Assembly (NCBI GenBank): GCA_963808165.1
Contig: CAWEET010000011.1
Coordinates: 62,001 to 126,000, forward strand
Source of the DNA: Thiosocius sp963808165
GTDB lineage: Bacteria > Pseudomonadota > Gammaproteobacteria > Chromatiales > Chromatiaceae
Direction: 5' to 3'
Length of the DNA stretch: 64,000 bases
Below the pieces are notes generated by a model. It was not told the DNA's origin and did not search any database. It worked only from the letters and a program-made list of their open reading frames with translations. Below, one piece after another: positions 33,054 to 42,015 of this stretch (position 1 is its first letter; every line of letters starts with the position of its first letter). The translations under genes were made by a program, and so were the position numbers.

Positions 33054-33830
33054 TCACCTCGTAGTCAGCATGCTGGCCGAGTGATCGAGGGTCTCGTTCA
33101 CCAGGTTGCCGAAATTGCCCAGCACCTGTGGCAGCGTGATCCAGATGAGGACGAATCCCATCAGCAGTGTGATCGGGAAGCCGATCGCAAAGATGTTGAG
33201 CTGCGGGGCGGCACGCGACACCACGCCCATGCCGATATTGACCAGCAGCAGCGCGGTGATCACCGGCATGGCCATCAGCAGACCCGCCGCAAACATGCGC
33301 GATGCCCACGAAAGCAGCTCCCAGAGGCCTGCCCGGCTGAGCCCGTCGGTCGCCACCGGCAGCACGTGGAAAGTGTCGACGATCGCCTGGATCAGGATCA
33401 GATGACCGTTCATCAGCAGGAAGGCGAGCATCGCCAGGATCAGCCAGAACTGGGCGATCACCGGGACCTGGACGCCATTCGCCGGGTCCATCATATTGGC
33501 GAAGCCGAGGCCCATGCTGTACGCCATGACCTGGCCGCCGAAGATCAGCGCATTGAACGCCATCTGCATCAGAAAACCGAGCGCGGCCCCGATCCCGACC
33601 TGCTGCAGGGCAATCAGCAGCGCATCGGTGCTGACCACCGCCACCACCGGCGATGCCGGCAGCACCGGCTGCACCAGCAGCGTGATCAGCAGTGCGAGCA
33701 GTATTCTGAAGCGCCCCGGGATCTGGCGCACGCTGAAGATCGGCGCGGCCATCAACATCGCAGCGATGCGCATCAGCGGCCAGAGAAAGTCGGCCAGCCA
33801 TTGACTCATCTGCGCCTCGGTGAACTGCAT
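33054..33830 (-). CDS. fliR: Flagellar export apparatus protein FliR
   Basis: A 258-residue integral membrane protein with the FliR pattern (LWPLMRIAAMLMAAPIFSV, QQVGIGAALGFLMQMAFNAL, FAIGFPITLLMGFVLIW). It builds the export gate core with FliP and FliQ. ATG 33830 is chosen because the earlier in-frame start would overlap fliQ by 70 bases and adds a non-hydrophobic stretch. Confidence 0.95.
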   Translation of the reverse strand: MQFTEAQMSQWLADFLWPLMRIAAMLMAAPIFSVRQIPGRFRILLALLITLLVQPVLPASPVVAVVSTDALLIALQQVGIGAALGFLMQMAFNALIFGGQVMAYSMGLGFANMMDPANGVQVPVIAQFWLILAMLAFLLMNGHLILIQAIVDTFHVLPVATDGLSRAGLWELLSWASRMFAAGLLMAMPVITALLLVNIGMGVVSRAAPQLNIFAIGFPITLLMGFVLIWITLPQVLGNFGNLVNETLDHSASMLTTR

Positions 33831-33838
33831 GACCTGGC

Positions 33839-34108
33839 CTACCCGATCAGGTACGGCACGTTCTCGACCAGTCGCTCGGTGAAGCCGACGATCTGACGCA
33901 GCATCCACGGACCGGCCGCCATCATCACCAGCGCGACCACCATCAGCTTGGGCACGAAGCTCAGGGTCATCTCGTTGATCTGGGTGGCCGCCTGGAACAT
34001 TGCGATGATCAGGCCGACTATCAGAGAACTCAGCAGGATGGGCGCAGCGAGCAGCATGGTGACCTCCATCGCCTGGCGCCCGACATTCACTACACTGTCT
34101 GCGTCCAT
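33839..34108 (-). CDS. fliQ: Flagellar export apparatus protein FliQ
   Basis: An 89-residue protein with two membrane helices and the family motif LLIVGLIIAMFQAATQINEM in slightly variant form (LSSLIVGLIIAMFQAATQIN). It starts 10 bases after fliP and is followed by fliR after eight bases. Full family length. Confidence 0.95.
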   Translation of the reverse strand: MDADSVVNVGRQAMEVTMLLAAPILLSSLIVGLIIAMFQAATQINEMTLSFVPKLMVVALVMMAAGPWMLRQIVGFTERLVENVPYLIG

Positions 34109-34118
34109 CGTTATCCCC

Positions 34119-34853
34119 TCAAACGTAGAAACTGGTTGCCAATGTGCCGAGCACCAGCGCCCAACCGTCGACCAGCACGAACAACATGATTTTGAACGGC
34201 AGCGAGATGATCAGCGGTGACAGCATCATCATGCCCATCGACATCAAAACGCTCGCCACCACGAGGTCGATGACCAAGAACGGGATGAACAACAGGAAGC
34301 CGATCTGGAATGCGGTCTTCAGCTCGCTGGTCGCAAACGCCGGCATCAGCAGCGTGAACGGGACGTCCGCCTCGTCCTGAAACTGTCCCTGGCCGGATAT
34401 GCGCGCGAACAGCGCCAGGTCGTCGTCGCGGGTCTGGGCGAGCATGAACTCACGCAACGGTATCTGCGCTGCATCCAGCGCGGCCTGCGCAGGGATCTGG
34501 TCGGCCAGGTAGGGCTGTAGTGCCGTCTCGTAGACCTCACTCAACACCGGACCCATGATGAAAAAGGTCAGGAACAGCGCAAGGCCGATCAGGATCTGGT
34601 TGGATGGGGTCTGCGCCGTTCCCAGCGCCTGGCGCAGGATCGACAGCACGATGACGATGCGAGTGAAGGACGTCATCAGGATCAGCGCCGCCGGCAGCAT
34701 GCTCAACGCCGTCATCACCAACAGCACCTGCAGCGACAAGGTGTAGGTCTGCTCGCCGTCGGCCCCTGAGGTGACCGTCATCGCATCGATACCCGGCGTG
34801 GCCAGTGCGCCCTGAGTCAACAACAGCAGGCCAAGCAGCAGGCTGGTCTTCAC
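34119..34853 (-). CDS. fliP: Flagellar export apparatus protein FliP
   Basis: A 244-residue protein with an N-terminal signal peptide (LLLGLLLLTQGALA), four membrane segments and FliP motifs (MTSFTRIVIVLSILRQALGT, PFLVIDLVVASVLMSMGMMM, LPFKIMLFVLVDGW). It forms the pentameric core of the gate. The ATG overlaps the fliO stop by four bases. Confidence 0.97.
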   Translation of the reverse strand: MKTSLLLGLLLLTQGALATPGIDAMTVTSGADGEQTYTLSLQVLLVMTALSMLPAALILMTSFTRIVIVLSILRQALGTAQTPSNQILIGLALFLTFFIMGPVLSEVYETALQPYLADQIPAQAALDAAQIPLREFMLAQTRDDDLALFARISGQGQFQDEADVPFTLLMPAFATSELKTAFQIGFLLFIPFLVIDLVVASVLMSMGMMMLSPLIISLPFKIMLFVLVDGWALVLGTLATSFYV

Positions 34854-35281
34854 GACGCCGCCTCACCTTCTGCCCGACGTGACGCACCGTCCAGCTGCTC
34901 GGCGAATCCGGGCACCGGGGTCTCGTTGTCTCCCAGCACCAACAGGGTCTGAACGCGTCCCGGCGCGATCCCGACCAGCAGGCGATGACCCTCGACCGAC
35001 AGCAAAACGGCCTTTTCGCGCGCACCGAGCGAGACACCGCCGAGGATCTGCACCTGGCCCTTGCCGATACCCGGCACCTGCACATAGCGTTTCACCAGCC
35101 AGGCGAGCGCTAGCATGACGCCGACCACCAGCAGCAGCCCGCCCGCGGTCTCGACCAGATTGGCGGTGCTCAGCGGCGACTCGATCAGACGCGCCGGGGT
35201 CTCGCCGGGAGCCGCGCCCGCAGCCCTGCCGATCAACAACAGGGACAACATGGTGGCGGCCGTACATCGCATCATGATCAC
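34850..35281 (-). CDS. fliO: Flagellar assembly protein FliO
   Basis: A 143-residue protein with a signal-like N-terminus, one membrane segment (TAGGLLLVVGVMLALAWLVK) and a cytoplasmic beta-rich domain (VQILGGVSLGAREKAVLLSV). It helps FliP assemble. It starts 49 bases after the fliN stop. Confidence 0.92.
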   Translation of the reverse strand: MIMMRCTAATMLSLLLIGRAAGAAPGETPARLIESPLSTANLVETAGGLLLVVGVMLALAWLVKRYVQVPGIGKGQVQILGGVSLGAREKAVLLSVEGHRLLVGIAPGRVQTLLVLGDNETPVPGFAEQLDGASRRAEGEAAS

Positions 35282-35330
35282 CGACGGGTGCTGCCCGACG
35301 TGTCGGCGGCTGCAGGCATCGACATGTCCG

Positions 35331-35732
35331 TCACCCGCTCAGCTTTTTGACACGATCGGCCGGACTGACGATGTCGGTCAGGCGTATGCCGAACTTCTCG
35401 TTGACCACCACCACCTCGCCCTGCGCGATCAATGTGCCGTTGACCAGCACATCCATCGGTTCGCCGGCCAGGCGGTCCAGTTCCACCACCGAGCCCTGGT
35501 TGAGTTGCAGCAGGTTGCGGATATTGATGCGCGCGCGGCCGATCTCCATCGAGATCGTGATCGGCACATCGAGGATCGCATCGATCTTCACGTCCCCGGA
35601 ACCGCCGCCGCGCGCGTCGGGCTGCAGTTGCTGGAAGTGCGCCGCCTCTGCGCTGCCGGGACCCTGTTCCTCGAGCGCCGCCGCCCACTCGTCGGACAGC
35701 GCCTCTTCCGCGCTTATCTGATCTTCGCTCAT
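35331..35732 (-). CDS. fliN: Flagellar motor switch protein FliN
   Basis: A 133-residue protein: an acidic variable N-terminus followed by the SpoA/FliN C-terminal domain (ILDVPITISMEIGRARINIR, LAGEPMDVLVNGTLIAQGEV, IRLTDIVSPADRVKKL). It forms the C-ring with FliM and binds export components. It follows fliM by 16 bases. Confidence 0.97.
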   Translation of the reverse strand: MSEDQISAEEALSDEWAAALEEQGPGSAEAAHFQQLQPDARGGGSGDVKIDAILDVPITISMEIGRARINIRNLLQLNQGSVVELDRLAGEPMDVLVNGTLIAQGEVVVVNEKFGIRLTDIVSPADRVKKLSG

Positions 35733-35748
35733 CGCTCGTCGTGCCTCG

Positions 35749-36804
35749 TCATGCCGATTCCTTCGGCACCAGCTCGGTGCCCTTGTCGCGTTTCGGTGTC
35801 AGGACCAACTCGTGCAGTTGCCTCGCATTGCTGCGTGCAACCCACTCCGAGATCTTGATCGCATAGCTGTTGTTGTGGACGCCGAGGTTGCCGCGAAACA
35901 ATGGCAGGTTCTCGGCCGATACCTCGACCTCGGGTTCGACCTCGAGCGGGATGATGTCGCCCACCTGAAGCTCGGCCAGCACACGCAACGGCAGCGTCGC
36001 CTCGCCGAACACGCTGCTGATCTCGACGCTCGCCCCCATCACCTCTTCGCGCATCGCCAGTTCCCAGCGCTCGTCACGCTCGCCGCGGTCACTCTGCACA
36101 CCAGCGTCGAGCAGATCGCGGATCGGCTCCAGCATCGCGTACGGCAGGCAGATGTAGAAATCACCGCCGCCCGACTCCAGGTCCACATTGAAAGTCGTCA
36201 CCACCACGACTTCCGACGGCGACACGATATTCGCGAACTGCGGGTTGACCTCAGAATTGAGGTACTCGAACTCGATCTCCAGCACCGGCTGCCAGGCCTG
36301 GCGCAGATCGTGATAGGTGATCTCCAGCAGCATCTGAATGACCCGCACCTCGGTCGGTGTGAAATCGCGGCCCTCGATCTTGGTGTGAAAGCGGCCGGTA
36401 CCACCAAAGAAGCTGTCGACCACGCTGAACACCAGCTTGGGGTCGAGCACGAACAGTGACTTGCCGCGCAGCGGCGAAACCCGTGTGATGTTCAGGCTGG
36501 TCGGCACGAACAGGCTGTGCACGAACTCGGAGAACTTGAGCATTTGCACGCCCGACACCGAGATGTCGGCGCTGCGCCGCAGCATGTTGAACAGACTGGT
36601 GCGGAAGTAGCGCGCGAAGCGCTCGTTGATCATCTCCAGGGTCGGCAGCCGGCCGCGTACGATCCGGTCCTGGCTGGCGAAATCGTAGCTGCGCGCCTCC
36701 GACGGGTCGAGAATCTCGTCCGAGCCGGTTTCGACGCCTCCGCTATCGACGCCGTGTAACAGCGCATCGATTTCGTCCTGGGACAACAGGTCGGAACCGG
36801 CCAT
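35749..36804 (-). CDS. fliM: Flagellar motor switch protein FliM
   Basis: A 351-residue protein. The N-terminal LLSQDEIDALLHGV is the CheY-P binding motif; the middle CheC-like domain carries FARYFRTSLFNMLRRSADI and the FFGGTGRF motif; the C-terminal SpoA domain binds FliN (LQVGDIIPLEVEPEVEV). It connects chemotaxis signalling to rotor switching. Confidence 0.97.
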   Translation of the reverse strand: MAGSDLLSQDEIDALLHGVDSGGVETGSDEILDPSEARSYDFASQDRIVRGRLPTLEMINERFARYFRTSLFNMLRRSADISVSGVQMLKFSEFVHSLFVPTSLNITRVSPLRGKSLFVLDPKLVFSVVDSFFGGTGRFHTKIEGRDFTPTEVRVIQMLLEITYHDLRQAWQPVLEIEFEYLNSEVNPQFANIVSPSEVVVVTTFNVDLESGGGDFYICLPYAMLEPIRDLLDAGVQSDRGERDERWELAMREEVMGASVEISSVFGEATLPLRVLAELQVGDIIPLEVEPEVEVSAENLPLFRGNLGVHNNSYAIKISEWVARSNARQLHELVLTPKRDKGTELVPKESA

Positions 36805-36806
36805 GG

Positions 36807-37322
36807 CTATTGCATCACCAGTTGGGTGAAGAACACGCCCTTGATCTCGCCGGGCTGATCGAGTTCCTTGAGCTTTTCGCTGAGCAGCGCTTGGATCTCC
36901 CCCTGCAGGGCCTGCTTGCCCTCGATGGTCATCAAATCGGTGGCCTGCTGCGCCTCGAGCAGGTTGAGCATGTGGTGGCGCAGCATCGGGTCGTTGGCCT
37001 TCAATGTCTCTGCCACACCCGGCGTGCGTGTCAGTACGTCGATCCCGATCTGCAGCATGCCGGCCGGCCCGCCAGGCGGCAGGCTGACCACAAAGGCGGG
37101 ATCGAAGCTGTGATAGACCGGTTCACCCTCCTCGACCGCGACCGGCTCCGATGCTGCCTCTTCCTCCTCGGCCAGCACCGGCTGTTCGCTGTCGAGCACG
37201 AAATAAGCGGCGCCGGCGGCGCCCAGCAACAGCAGCAGCACGCCGGCGGCTATGATGATCAGCCGCTTGCGGCCCCCCCCATCCGCCGGGCTGTCATCGG
37301 CGATGTCTCTGTCGTCTGCCAT
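36807..37322 (-). CDS. fliL: Flagellar basal-body protein FliL
   Basis: A 171-residue protein: a short cytoplasmic tail, one membrane helix (LIIIAAGVLLLLLGAAGAAY), an acidic linker, and a periplasmic stomatin-like domain (VYHSFDPAFVVSLPPGG). It supports stator function. It is the first gene of the operon and is preceded by a sigma-54-type promoter; fliK is not found upstream. Confidence 0.95.
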   Translation of the reverse strand: MADDRDIADDSPADGGGRKRLIIIAAGVLLLLLGAAGAAYFVLDSEQPVLAEEEEAASEPVAVEEGEPVYHSFDPAFVVSLPPGGPAGMLQIGIDVLTRTPGVAETLKANDPMLRHHMLNLLEAQQATDLMTIEGKQALQGEIQALLSEKLKELDQPGEIKGVFFTQLVMQ

Positions 37323-37382
37323 CGGACTGCGTCCATCCTGAGCTGGGTTGTTCTACGGCGAACACCGTTCTGCACCCGAGGC

Positions 37383-37398
37383 TGCAAGGCTTGTGCCA
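37383..37398 (-). promoter_or_regulatory. Sigma-54 (RpoN) promoter before fliL
   Basis: Minus strand TGGCACAAGCCTTGCA: the invariant GG and GC are exactly ten bases apart, and 10 of 11 conserved consensus bases fit (TGGCACG-N4-TTGCA). It ends 61 bases upstream of fliL. RpoN/FleQ control of mid-class flagellar genes is standard in polar-flagellate gammaproteobacteria. Confidence 0.8.
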
Positions 37399-37580
37399 GT
37401 CAACAGAGCGATTTTTTATGTCATAAAAACAGTGGCTTAACGATACGCCTTTGCCGACCGTCAGGCATTTGACGATTGTGCAGAGTCCGATCAGGCGAAA
37501 AATCGGCGGACACGCTGGAGCTGCCCGGATCTGCGCGCAGGGTTGGATCGACGCAGTCGGGGGACGCTGATGGGGGTGAG

Positions 37581-38264
37581 TCAGCGGCGCAGGATCGCCA
37601 TCCAACGCCAGAAACTTAGCAGACTGGCCAGCGAGGCGGCAACATAGGTCAGGGCTGCGGCGCGCAGGATACGGCGCGCCGCCGGCACCTGCTCGGGTTC
37701 CAGGTAGCCGGACTCGAGCACCGGCAGGGCCTTGCGGAAGCTGGCATCCAGCTCGACCGGCAGCGTGACCAGCTGCACCAGCACGCCGAAGCCAATGATC
37801 AGGAAACCGCCCAGCACGGACACCAGCGCCGGCGCTGGTGCACGCGTCAGCAGCCCCAACATCGGCGCGGCAAACAACAGCAGGGAACCGAGCCGCGCGG
37901 CCCACACGGCCGAACCGGCGAGCTGCGAGCGCAGCATGAACAGGCGCTCACCGGCGGCGTGCTGCAGCGCATGCCCACATTCGTGCGCGGCCACGGTGAT
38001 CGCTGTCAGCGTCCTGCCGTCGTACTTGTCCGGGGTCAGGCGCACACAGCGGGTCGACGGGTCGTAATGATCGCCGATTTCAGTGGTTTCGACCCCGACG
38101 TGCTGGAGCCCGAAGCGGGTCAGCAGATGGCGCGCCAGCTCCCCGCCGGTGCCGGGAAAATTCTCCTCCGGCGCCCGGTTGTAGCGCGCCAGCACGCGCT
38201 GCACCCAGACCTGCGGCAGATAGATCGCCGCGACCACCAGCAGCAGGACCAGCAGATAGACCAT
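37581..38264 (-). CDS. YugP-like membrane zinc metallopeptidase
   Basis: A 227-residue protein. An N-terminal membrane helix (LLVLLLVVAAIYLPQVWV), then the zinc site HECGH at 94-98 within TVAAHECGHALQHA, then three more membrane segments ending at SLASLLSFWRW. This is the neutral zinc metallopeptidase 2 (YugP/DUF232) family; substrates are unknown. It directly follows the MFS transporter gene (no gap), suggesting co-transcription with the exporter run upstream. Confidence 0.88.
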   Translation of the reverse strand: MVYLLVLLLVVAAIYLPQVWVQRVLARYNRAPEENFPGTGGELARHLLTRFGLQHVGVETTEIGDHYDPSTRCVRLTPDKYDGRTLTAITVAAHECGHALQHAAGERLFMLRSQLAGSAVWAARLGSLLLFAAPMLGLLTRAPAPALVSVLGGFLIIGFGVLVQLVTLPVELDASFRKALPVLESGYLEPEQVPAARRILRAAALTYVAASLASLLSFWRWMAILRR

Positions 38265-39557
38265 TCAACCTCCCCCGACTGCGTGCGCCTGGCGTTCGCC
38301 CTCGGCGACCCGGACCCGCGCCAGCAGCCAGCCGCCGGCAAGGAACAACACCAGCACGCTCAGGATCCCGGTGCGCGCGTTGCCGCTCAACACCGCGACC
38401 CAGCCAACCAGCAGGGGCCCGACGACCGCGGCAAACTTGCCCATCATGTTGTATAGACCAAACAGGCGCCCGGCATGTTCCGCCGGGATCAGGCGCGCAT
38501 ACAGCGCCCGGCTCATCGACTGGATGCCACCCTGGACCAGGCCGATGACGACTGCCAGTCCGTAGAACTCCCAGGTCGCGGTCATGCGCCAGGCCCAGAA
38601 CACCGCGATCACGTACACGATCAGTGCCAGCCAGATGGCGCGCTTGGCGCCGATGCGGTCACCAATACGTCCGAACAGCAGCGCCGCGGGAAACCCGACG
38701 GCCTGGGTGAGCAGCAACGCAGTCAACAGGCTGTCGGCAGCAAAACCGAGCGACAGGCCATAATCCACCGCCATGCGCACAATGGTGTCGACGCCGTCGA
38801 TGTAGCACCAGTAGGCGATCAGGAAGGTGAACGCCATCGGCAGGCGGCGCAGCAGGCGCCAGGTCTCGATCATTTCACCCCAGGCGCGGCGCGTGCCGGC
38901 GGCCAGCTTGGCAGCATGCGGCCGCGGGGGCTCATGCACGAACAACAGCACCGGCAGCGAGAACAGCGCCCACCAGAGCGCCACGCTGAGAAAGGCCACG
39001 CGCACCGCCTCGGCCTTGTCGGCCAGGCCGAAGACCTGCGGGTACAGCACCATCAGCACATTGACCGCGAACAACAGTCCACCACCGAGGTAACCGAGCG
39101 CGAAACCCAGCGCCGACACGCGCTCGAAATCGGAGCGATCGGCGACATCGATCAGCATCGCGTCATAGGTCACATTGCCGCCGGCGAAACCGATCACGCC
39201 GAGCACATACAGACCCGCAGCGACCAACCAGTAACCCTCACCGACCAGGAACAGCCCGCCACTCATCAGCACGCCGAGCATCGCCAGCATCATCAGCAGG
39301 CCCTTCTTGCGCCCGCTGCGGTCGGCGATCACGCCCAGTAGCGGCGCCAGCAGCACGACCAGCAGTGAGGCTATCGCATTCGCGGTGCCCAGCCGCACGG
39401 TGCTCTCGGTGGCCGACATGCCCGACGCCCAGTACGACTTGAAGAACACCGGAAAGAAACCGGCCATCACCGTGGTCGCGAAGGCCGAGTTGGCCCAGTC
39501 GTAGAACGCCCAGGACCACTGGGCCTGCCTGCGCGACACCGGGCGTCGGGTTATCAA
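38265..39557 (-). CDS. MFS transporter, UMF1/Atg22-like
   Basis: A 430-residue transporter with about 12 membrane segments. The opening QWSWAFYDWANSAFATTVMA and GVIADRSGRKKGLL are typical of the UMF1 (vacuole effluxer Atg22-like) MFS family, often linked to amino-acid or solute efflux; the substrate is unknown. The start is uncertain: TTG 39557, four bases after the permease stop, is favoured, with GTG 39539 as alternative. The upstream open frame to 39776 overlaps the permease and is an artefact. Confidence 0.85.
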   Translation of the reverse strand: MITRRPVSRRQAQWSWAFYDWANSAFATTVMAGFFPVFFKSYWASGMSATESTVRLGTANAIASLLVVLLAPLLGVIADRSGRKKGLLMMLAMLGVLMSGGLFLVGEGYWLVAAGLYVLGVIGFAGGNVTYDAMLIDVADRSDFERVSALGFALGYLGGGLLFAVNVLMVLYPQVFGLADKAEAVRVAFLSVALWWALFSLPVLLFVHEPPRPHAAKLAAGTRRAWGEMIETWRLLRRLPMAFTFLIAYWCYIDGVDTIVRMAVDYGLSLGFAADSLLTALLLTQAVGFPAALLFGRIGDRIGAKRAIWLALIVYVIAVFWAWRMTATWEFYGLAVVIGLVQGGIQSMSRALYARLIPAEHAGRLFGLYNMMGKFAAVVGPLLVGWVAVLSGNARTGILSVLVLFLAGGWLLARVRVAEGERQAHAVGGG

Positions 39558-39561
39558 CGGC

Positions 39562-40338
39562 TCAGCTCTTGATGCCGACGCCGCGCGCCAGAAGCCACAT
39601 GGCGAACGCGCCCAGCGCCAGGATGAATCCCAGGATGATCGCCAGCGCCAGCCACAGGCTGATGTCGCTGACACCGAGCAGGCCGTAGCGGAACGCATTG
39701 ACCATGTACAGCACCGGGTTCGCCAGCGAGATCCGTTGCCAGAACTCGGGCAGCATACTGATGGAGTAGAACACACCGCCGAGATAGGTCAGCGGCGTGA
39801 GCACGAAGGTCGGCACGATCGAGATGTCGTCGAAGCTGTTCGCGTAGACCGCGTTGATAAAGCCGGCAATCGCGAACAGCACCGAGGTGAGCACGAACAC
39901 CGTCAAGGTCACAGCATAGCTGTGGATATCCAGGTCGGTGAAGAACAGCGACACCAGGGTCACGACCACCCCGACCACCACGCCGCGTGCCACACCGCCG
40001 GCGACATAACCGGCGAGGATGATGAAGTTCGGCAGCGGCGCGATCAGCAGCTCCTCGATGTTGTGCTGGAACTTGCTGCTGTAAAAGCTCGAGACGACGT
40101 TCGCATAGCTATTCGAGATCACCGACATCAGGATCAGCCCGGGCACGATGAAATCGATGTAGCGGAAGCCTTCCATATCGCCGATCTGCGACCCGATCAG
40201 CTTGCCGAAGATCACGAAATACAGCGCCATCATGATCGCCGGCGGCAGCACCGTCTGCACCCAGATACGGCCGAAACGCAGGATCTCCTTGGTCACGATG
40301 GTCTTGAACGCGACCCAGTAGACCGACACCCGGCTCAT
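39562..40338 (-). CDS. ABC-2 type exporter permease (YadH-like)
   Basis: A 258-residue permease with six membrane segments and the ABC-2 signature region (TYLGGVFYSISMLPEFWQRI, NPVLYMVNAFRYGLLG). Its ATG overlaps the ATPase stop by four bases. Similar YadG/YadH pairs are common in proteobacteria and are thought to export an unidentified compound across the inner membrane. Confidence 0.93.
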   Translation of the reverse strand: MSRVSVYWVAFKTIVTKEILRFGRIWVQTVLPPAIMMALYFVIFGKLIGSQIGDMEGFRYIDFIVPGLILMSVISNSYANVVSSFYSSKFQHNIEELLIAPLPNFIILAGYVAGGVARGVVVGVVVTLVSLFFTDLDIHSYAVTLTVFVLTSVLFAIAGFINAVYANSFDDISIVPTFVLTPLTYLGGVFYSISMLPEFWQRISLANPVLYMVNAFRYGLLGVSDISLWLALAIILGFILALGAFAMWLLARGVGIKS

Positions 40339-41270
40339 TTGTCCCGTACCTTGTCGGGGCCGCCAGCCTTGACCACGTCGATGAACAGTTGTTCCAGGCG
40401 GTTCTGCTTGTTGCGCAGGCTGGCGACTTCGATGCCGCGCGCACTCAGCTCGCTGAACAGCCGGCCCAGGCCGCTCTCCCGGGTCACGGCCACCTCGAGC
40501 GTGCTGCCATCGATCTGCTTCACCGCATACCCAGGGATCTCGCCGATGTCAGCGGCCTCGTCGCGCAGGTCGAGCACGAAGGTCTCGTTATGCAGGCGGC
40601 GCAGCAGTTCGGCCATGCGTGCACGCTCGGCGATCTGCCCGTTGTTGATGATCGCGATGTGCCGGCACAGGCTCTCGGCTTCCTCGAGATAATGCGTGGT
40701 GAGGATGATGGTGGTCCCACTGGCGTTGATCTCGCGCAGGAAGTCCCACATCGAGCGGCGGATTTCGATGTCCACCCCGGCGGTCGGTTCGTCCAGGATC
40801 AGCAGGCGTGGCCGGTGCACCAGCGCACGGGCGATCATCAGGCGGCGCTTCATGCCGCCAGACAGGTCTCGCGCCTGCGCGCTGCGTCGGTCCCACAGGT
40901 CGAGCTGTCGCAACGATGACTCAGCGCGCCCGAAGGCCTCGCGACGCGGGATACCGTAGTAGCCGGCCTGGTTCACAACGATCTCGACCACCGGCTCGAA
41001 CTGGTTGAAATTGAATTCCTGCGGCACCAGTCCGATGTGTGACTTGACCGCCTCGGGTTCGCGGTCGAGATCGTGACCGAACACCCTGACCTCCCCGGAG
41101 GTCTTGTTGACCAACGAGCTGATGATCCCGATTGCAGTCGACTTGCCGGCCCCGTTAGGTCCGAGCAGCGCGAAAAAATCGCCCTCGTCCACCTCCAGGT
41201 CGATGCCCCGCAACGCCACGTGGGCGTTGCGATAGGTCTTGCGCAAATTATGGATCTCGAGAGCCTTCAT
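40335..41270 (-). CDS. ABC exporter ATPase (YadG-like)
   Basis: A 311-residue ATPase: Walker A LLGPNGAGKST (36-46), Q-loop IGLVPQEFNFN, signature DLSGGMKRRLM, Walker B RLLILDEPTAGVD, and the switch His in LTTHYLEEAE. A C-terminal accessory domain of about 90 residues follows. ATG 41270 is the family start; the open frame extends to 41483 but without homology. It partners the permease encoded next to it. Confidence 0.94.
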   Translation of the reverse strand: MKALEIHNLRKTYRNAHVALRGIDLEVDEGDFFALLGPNGAGKSTAIGIISSLVNKTSGEVRVFGHDLDREPEAVKSHIGLVPQEFNFNQFEPVVEIVVNQAGYYGIPRREAFGRAESSLRQLDLWDRRSAQARDLSGGMKRRLMIARALVHRPRLLILDEPTAGVDIEIRRSMWDFLREINASGTTIILTTHYLEEAESLCRHIAIINNGQIAERARMAELLRRLHNETFVLDLRDEAADIGEIPGYAVKQIDGSTLEVAVTRESGLGRLFSELSARGIEVASLRNKQNRLEQLFIDVVKAGGPDKVRDK

Positions 41271-41476
41271 GGTCCGGACCGGGGCAAACAGAGCCCGTAT
41301 GATAAAGCACCCGGCCACCCCGAATCCCCCGGCAGTTCGCGGGTCGGCCGATGCGACCGGGGTTCGGCGAATATCGGCCTGCCCGGGCGCTTGGTGCCTG
41401 GCCGCGTCCGCACAAGGCAGGTTGGGCTGCGCCGACCGGTTGCGGCAGGTAGTGTCGTTCAGAACGAGGATCCAGC

Positions 41477-41899
41477 ATGCCACAGATCGCCCAGACGGAT
41501 GAGGACATCGCGCGCTGCTTCGACACGATCGCGGAACTGCGGCCTCATGTGAATCGCGAAGACTTCCTGCCGATGGTGCGGCAGTTGCAGTCCGACGGCT
41601 ACCGAATGGCGTTTCTGGAGGCGTCGGGGCGCGTGGTGGTGGTCGCCGGCTACCGGATCGTGACCAATCTGCACATGGGCAGGCATCTCTATGTCGAAGA
41701 CCTGGTGACCTCCGGCAATGTCCGATCGGAGGGCCTCGGCGCCCAGATGGTCCGCTGGCTGAGAGACCAGGCCATCGCCGCTGGCTGCGCTTACCTCGAC
41801 CTGGATTCCGGCACCCAACGCGGCGCTGCCCATCGGTTTTATTTCCGCCACGGATTTACGATTGCCAGCTACCATTTCAGCGAAAAACTCGTGCCCTGA
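41477..41899 (+). CDS. GNAT-family N-acetyltransferase
   Basis: A 140-residue protein with the GNAT core: a beta strand LYVEDLVTS, the acetyl-CoA loop in variant form (RSEGLGAQMVRWLRDQA), and the final pair CAYLDLDSGTQRGAAHRFY / HGFTIASYHF. The substrate is unknown. ATG 41477 has ACGAGGA upstream. It is transcribed alone, divergent from the ABC exporter. Confidence 0.88.
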   Translation: MPQIAQTDEDIARCFDTIAELRPHVNREDFLPMVRQLQSDGYRMAFLEASGRVVVVAGYRIVTNLHMGRHLYVEDLVTSGNVRSEGLGAQMVRWLRDQAIAAGCAYLDLDSGTQRGAAHRFYFRHGFTIASYHFSEKLVP

Positions 41900-42015
41900 G
41901 TCATCAGGTCGGTCGGCAAGGTCCTGGACCGGACATCTGTCTGGCAGCCGCCGAAACGGAAGGGTCCGGCAAACGGGCCGATTCGCCCCGCCTACCGCAT
42001 GTCGTCTGTCCAGGG

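Noticed and set aside
38265..39776. 503-codon MFS reading frame with a 73-residue extension
   Set aside because: The extension is antisense-like and overlaps the ABC permease in another frame; the family N-terminus begins near 39557.
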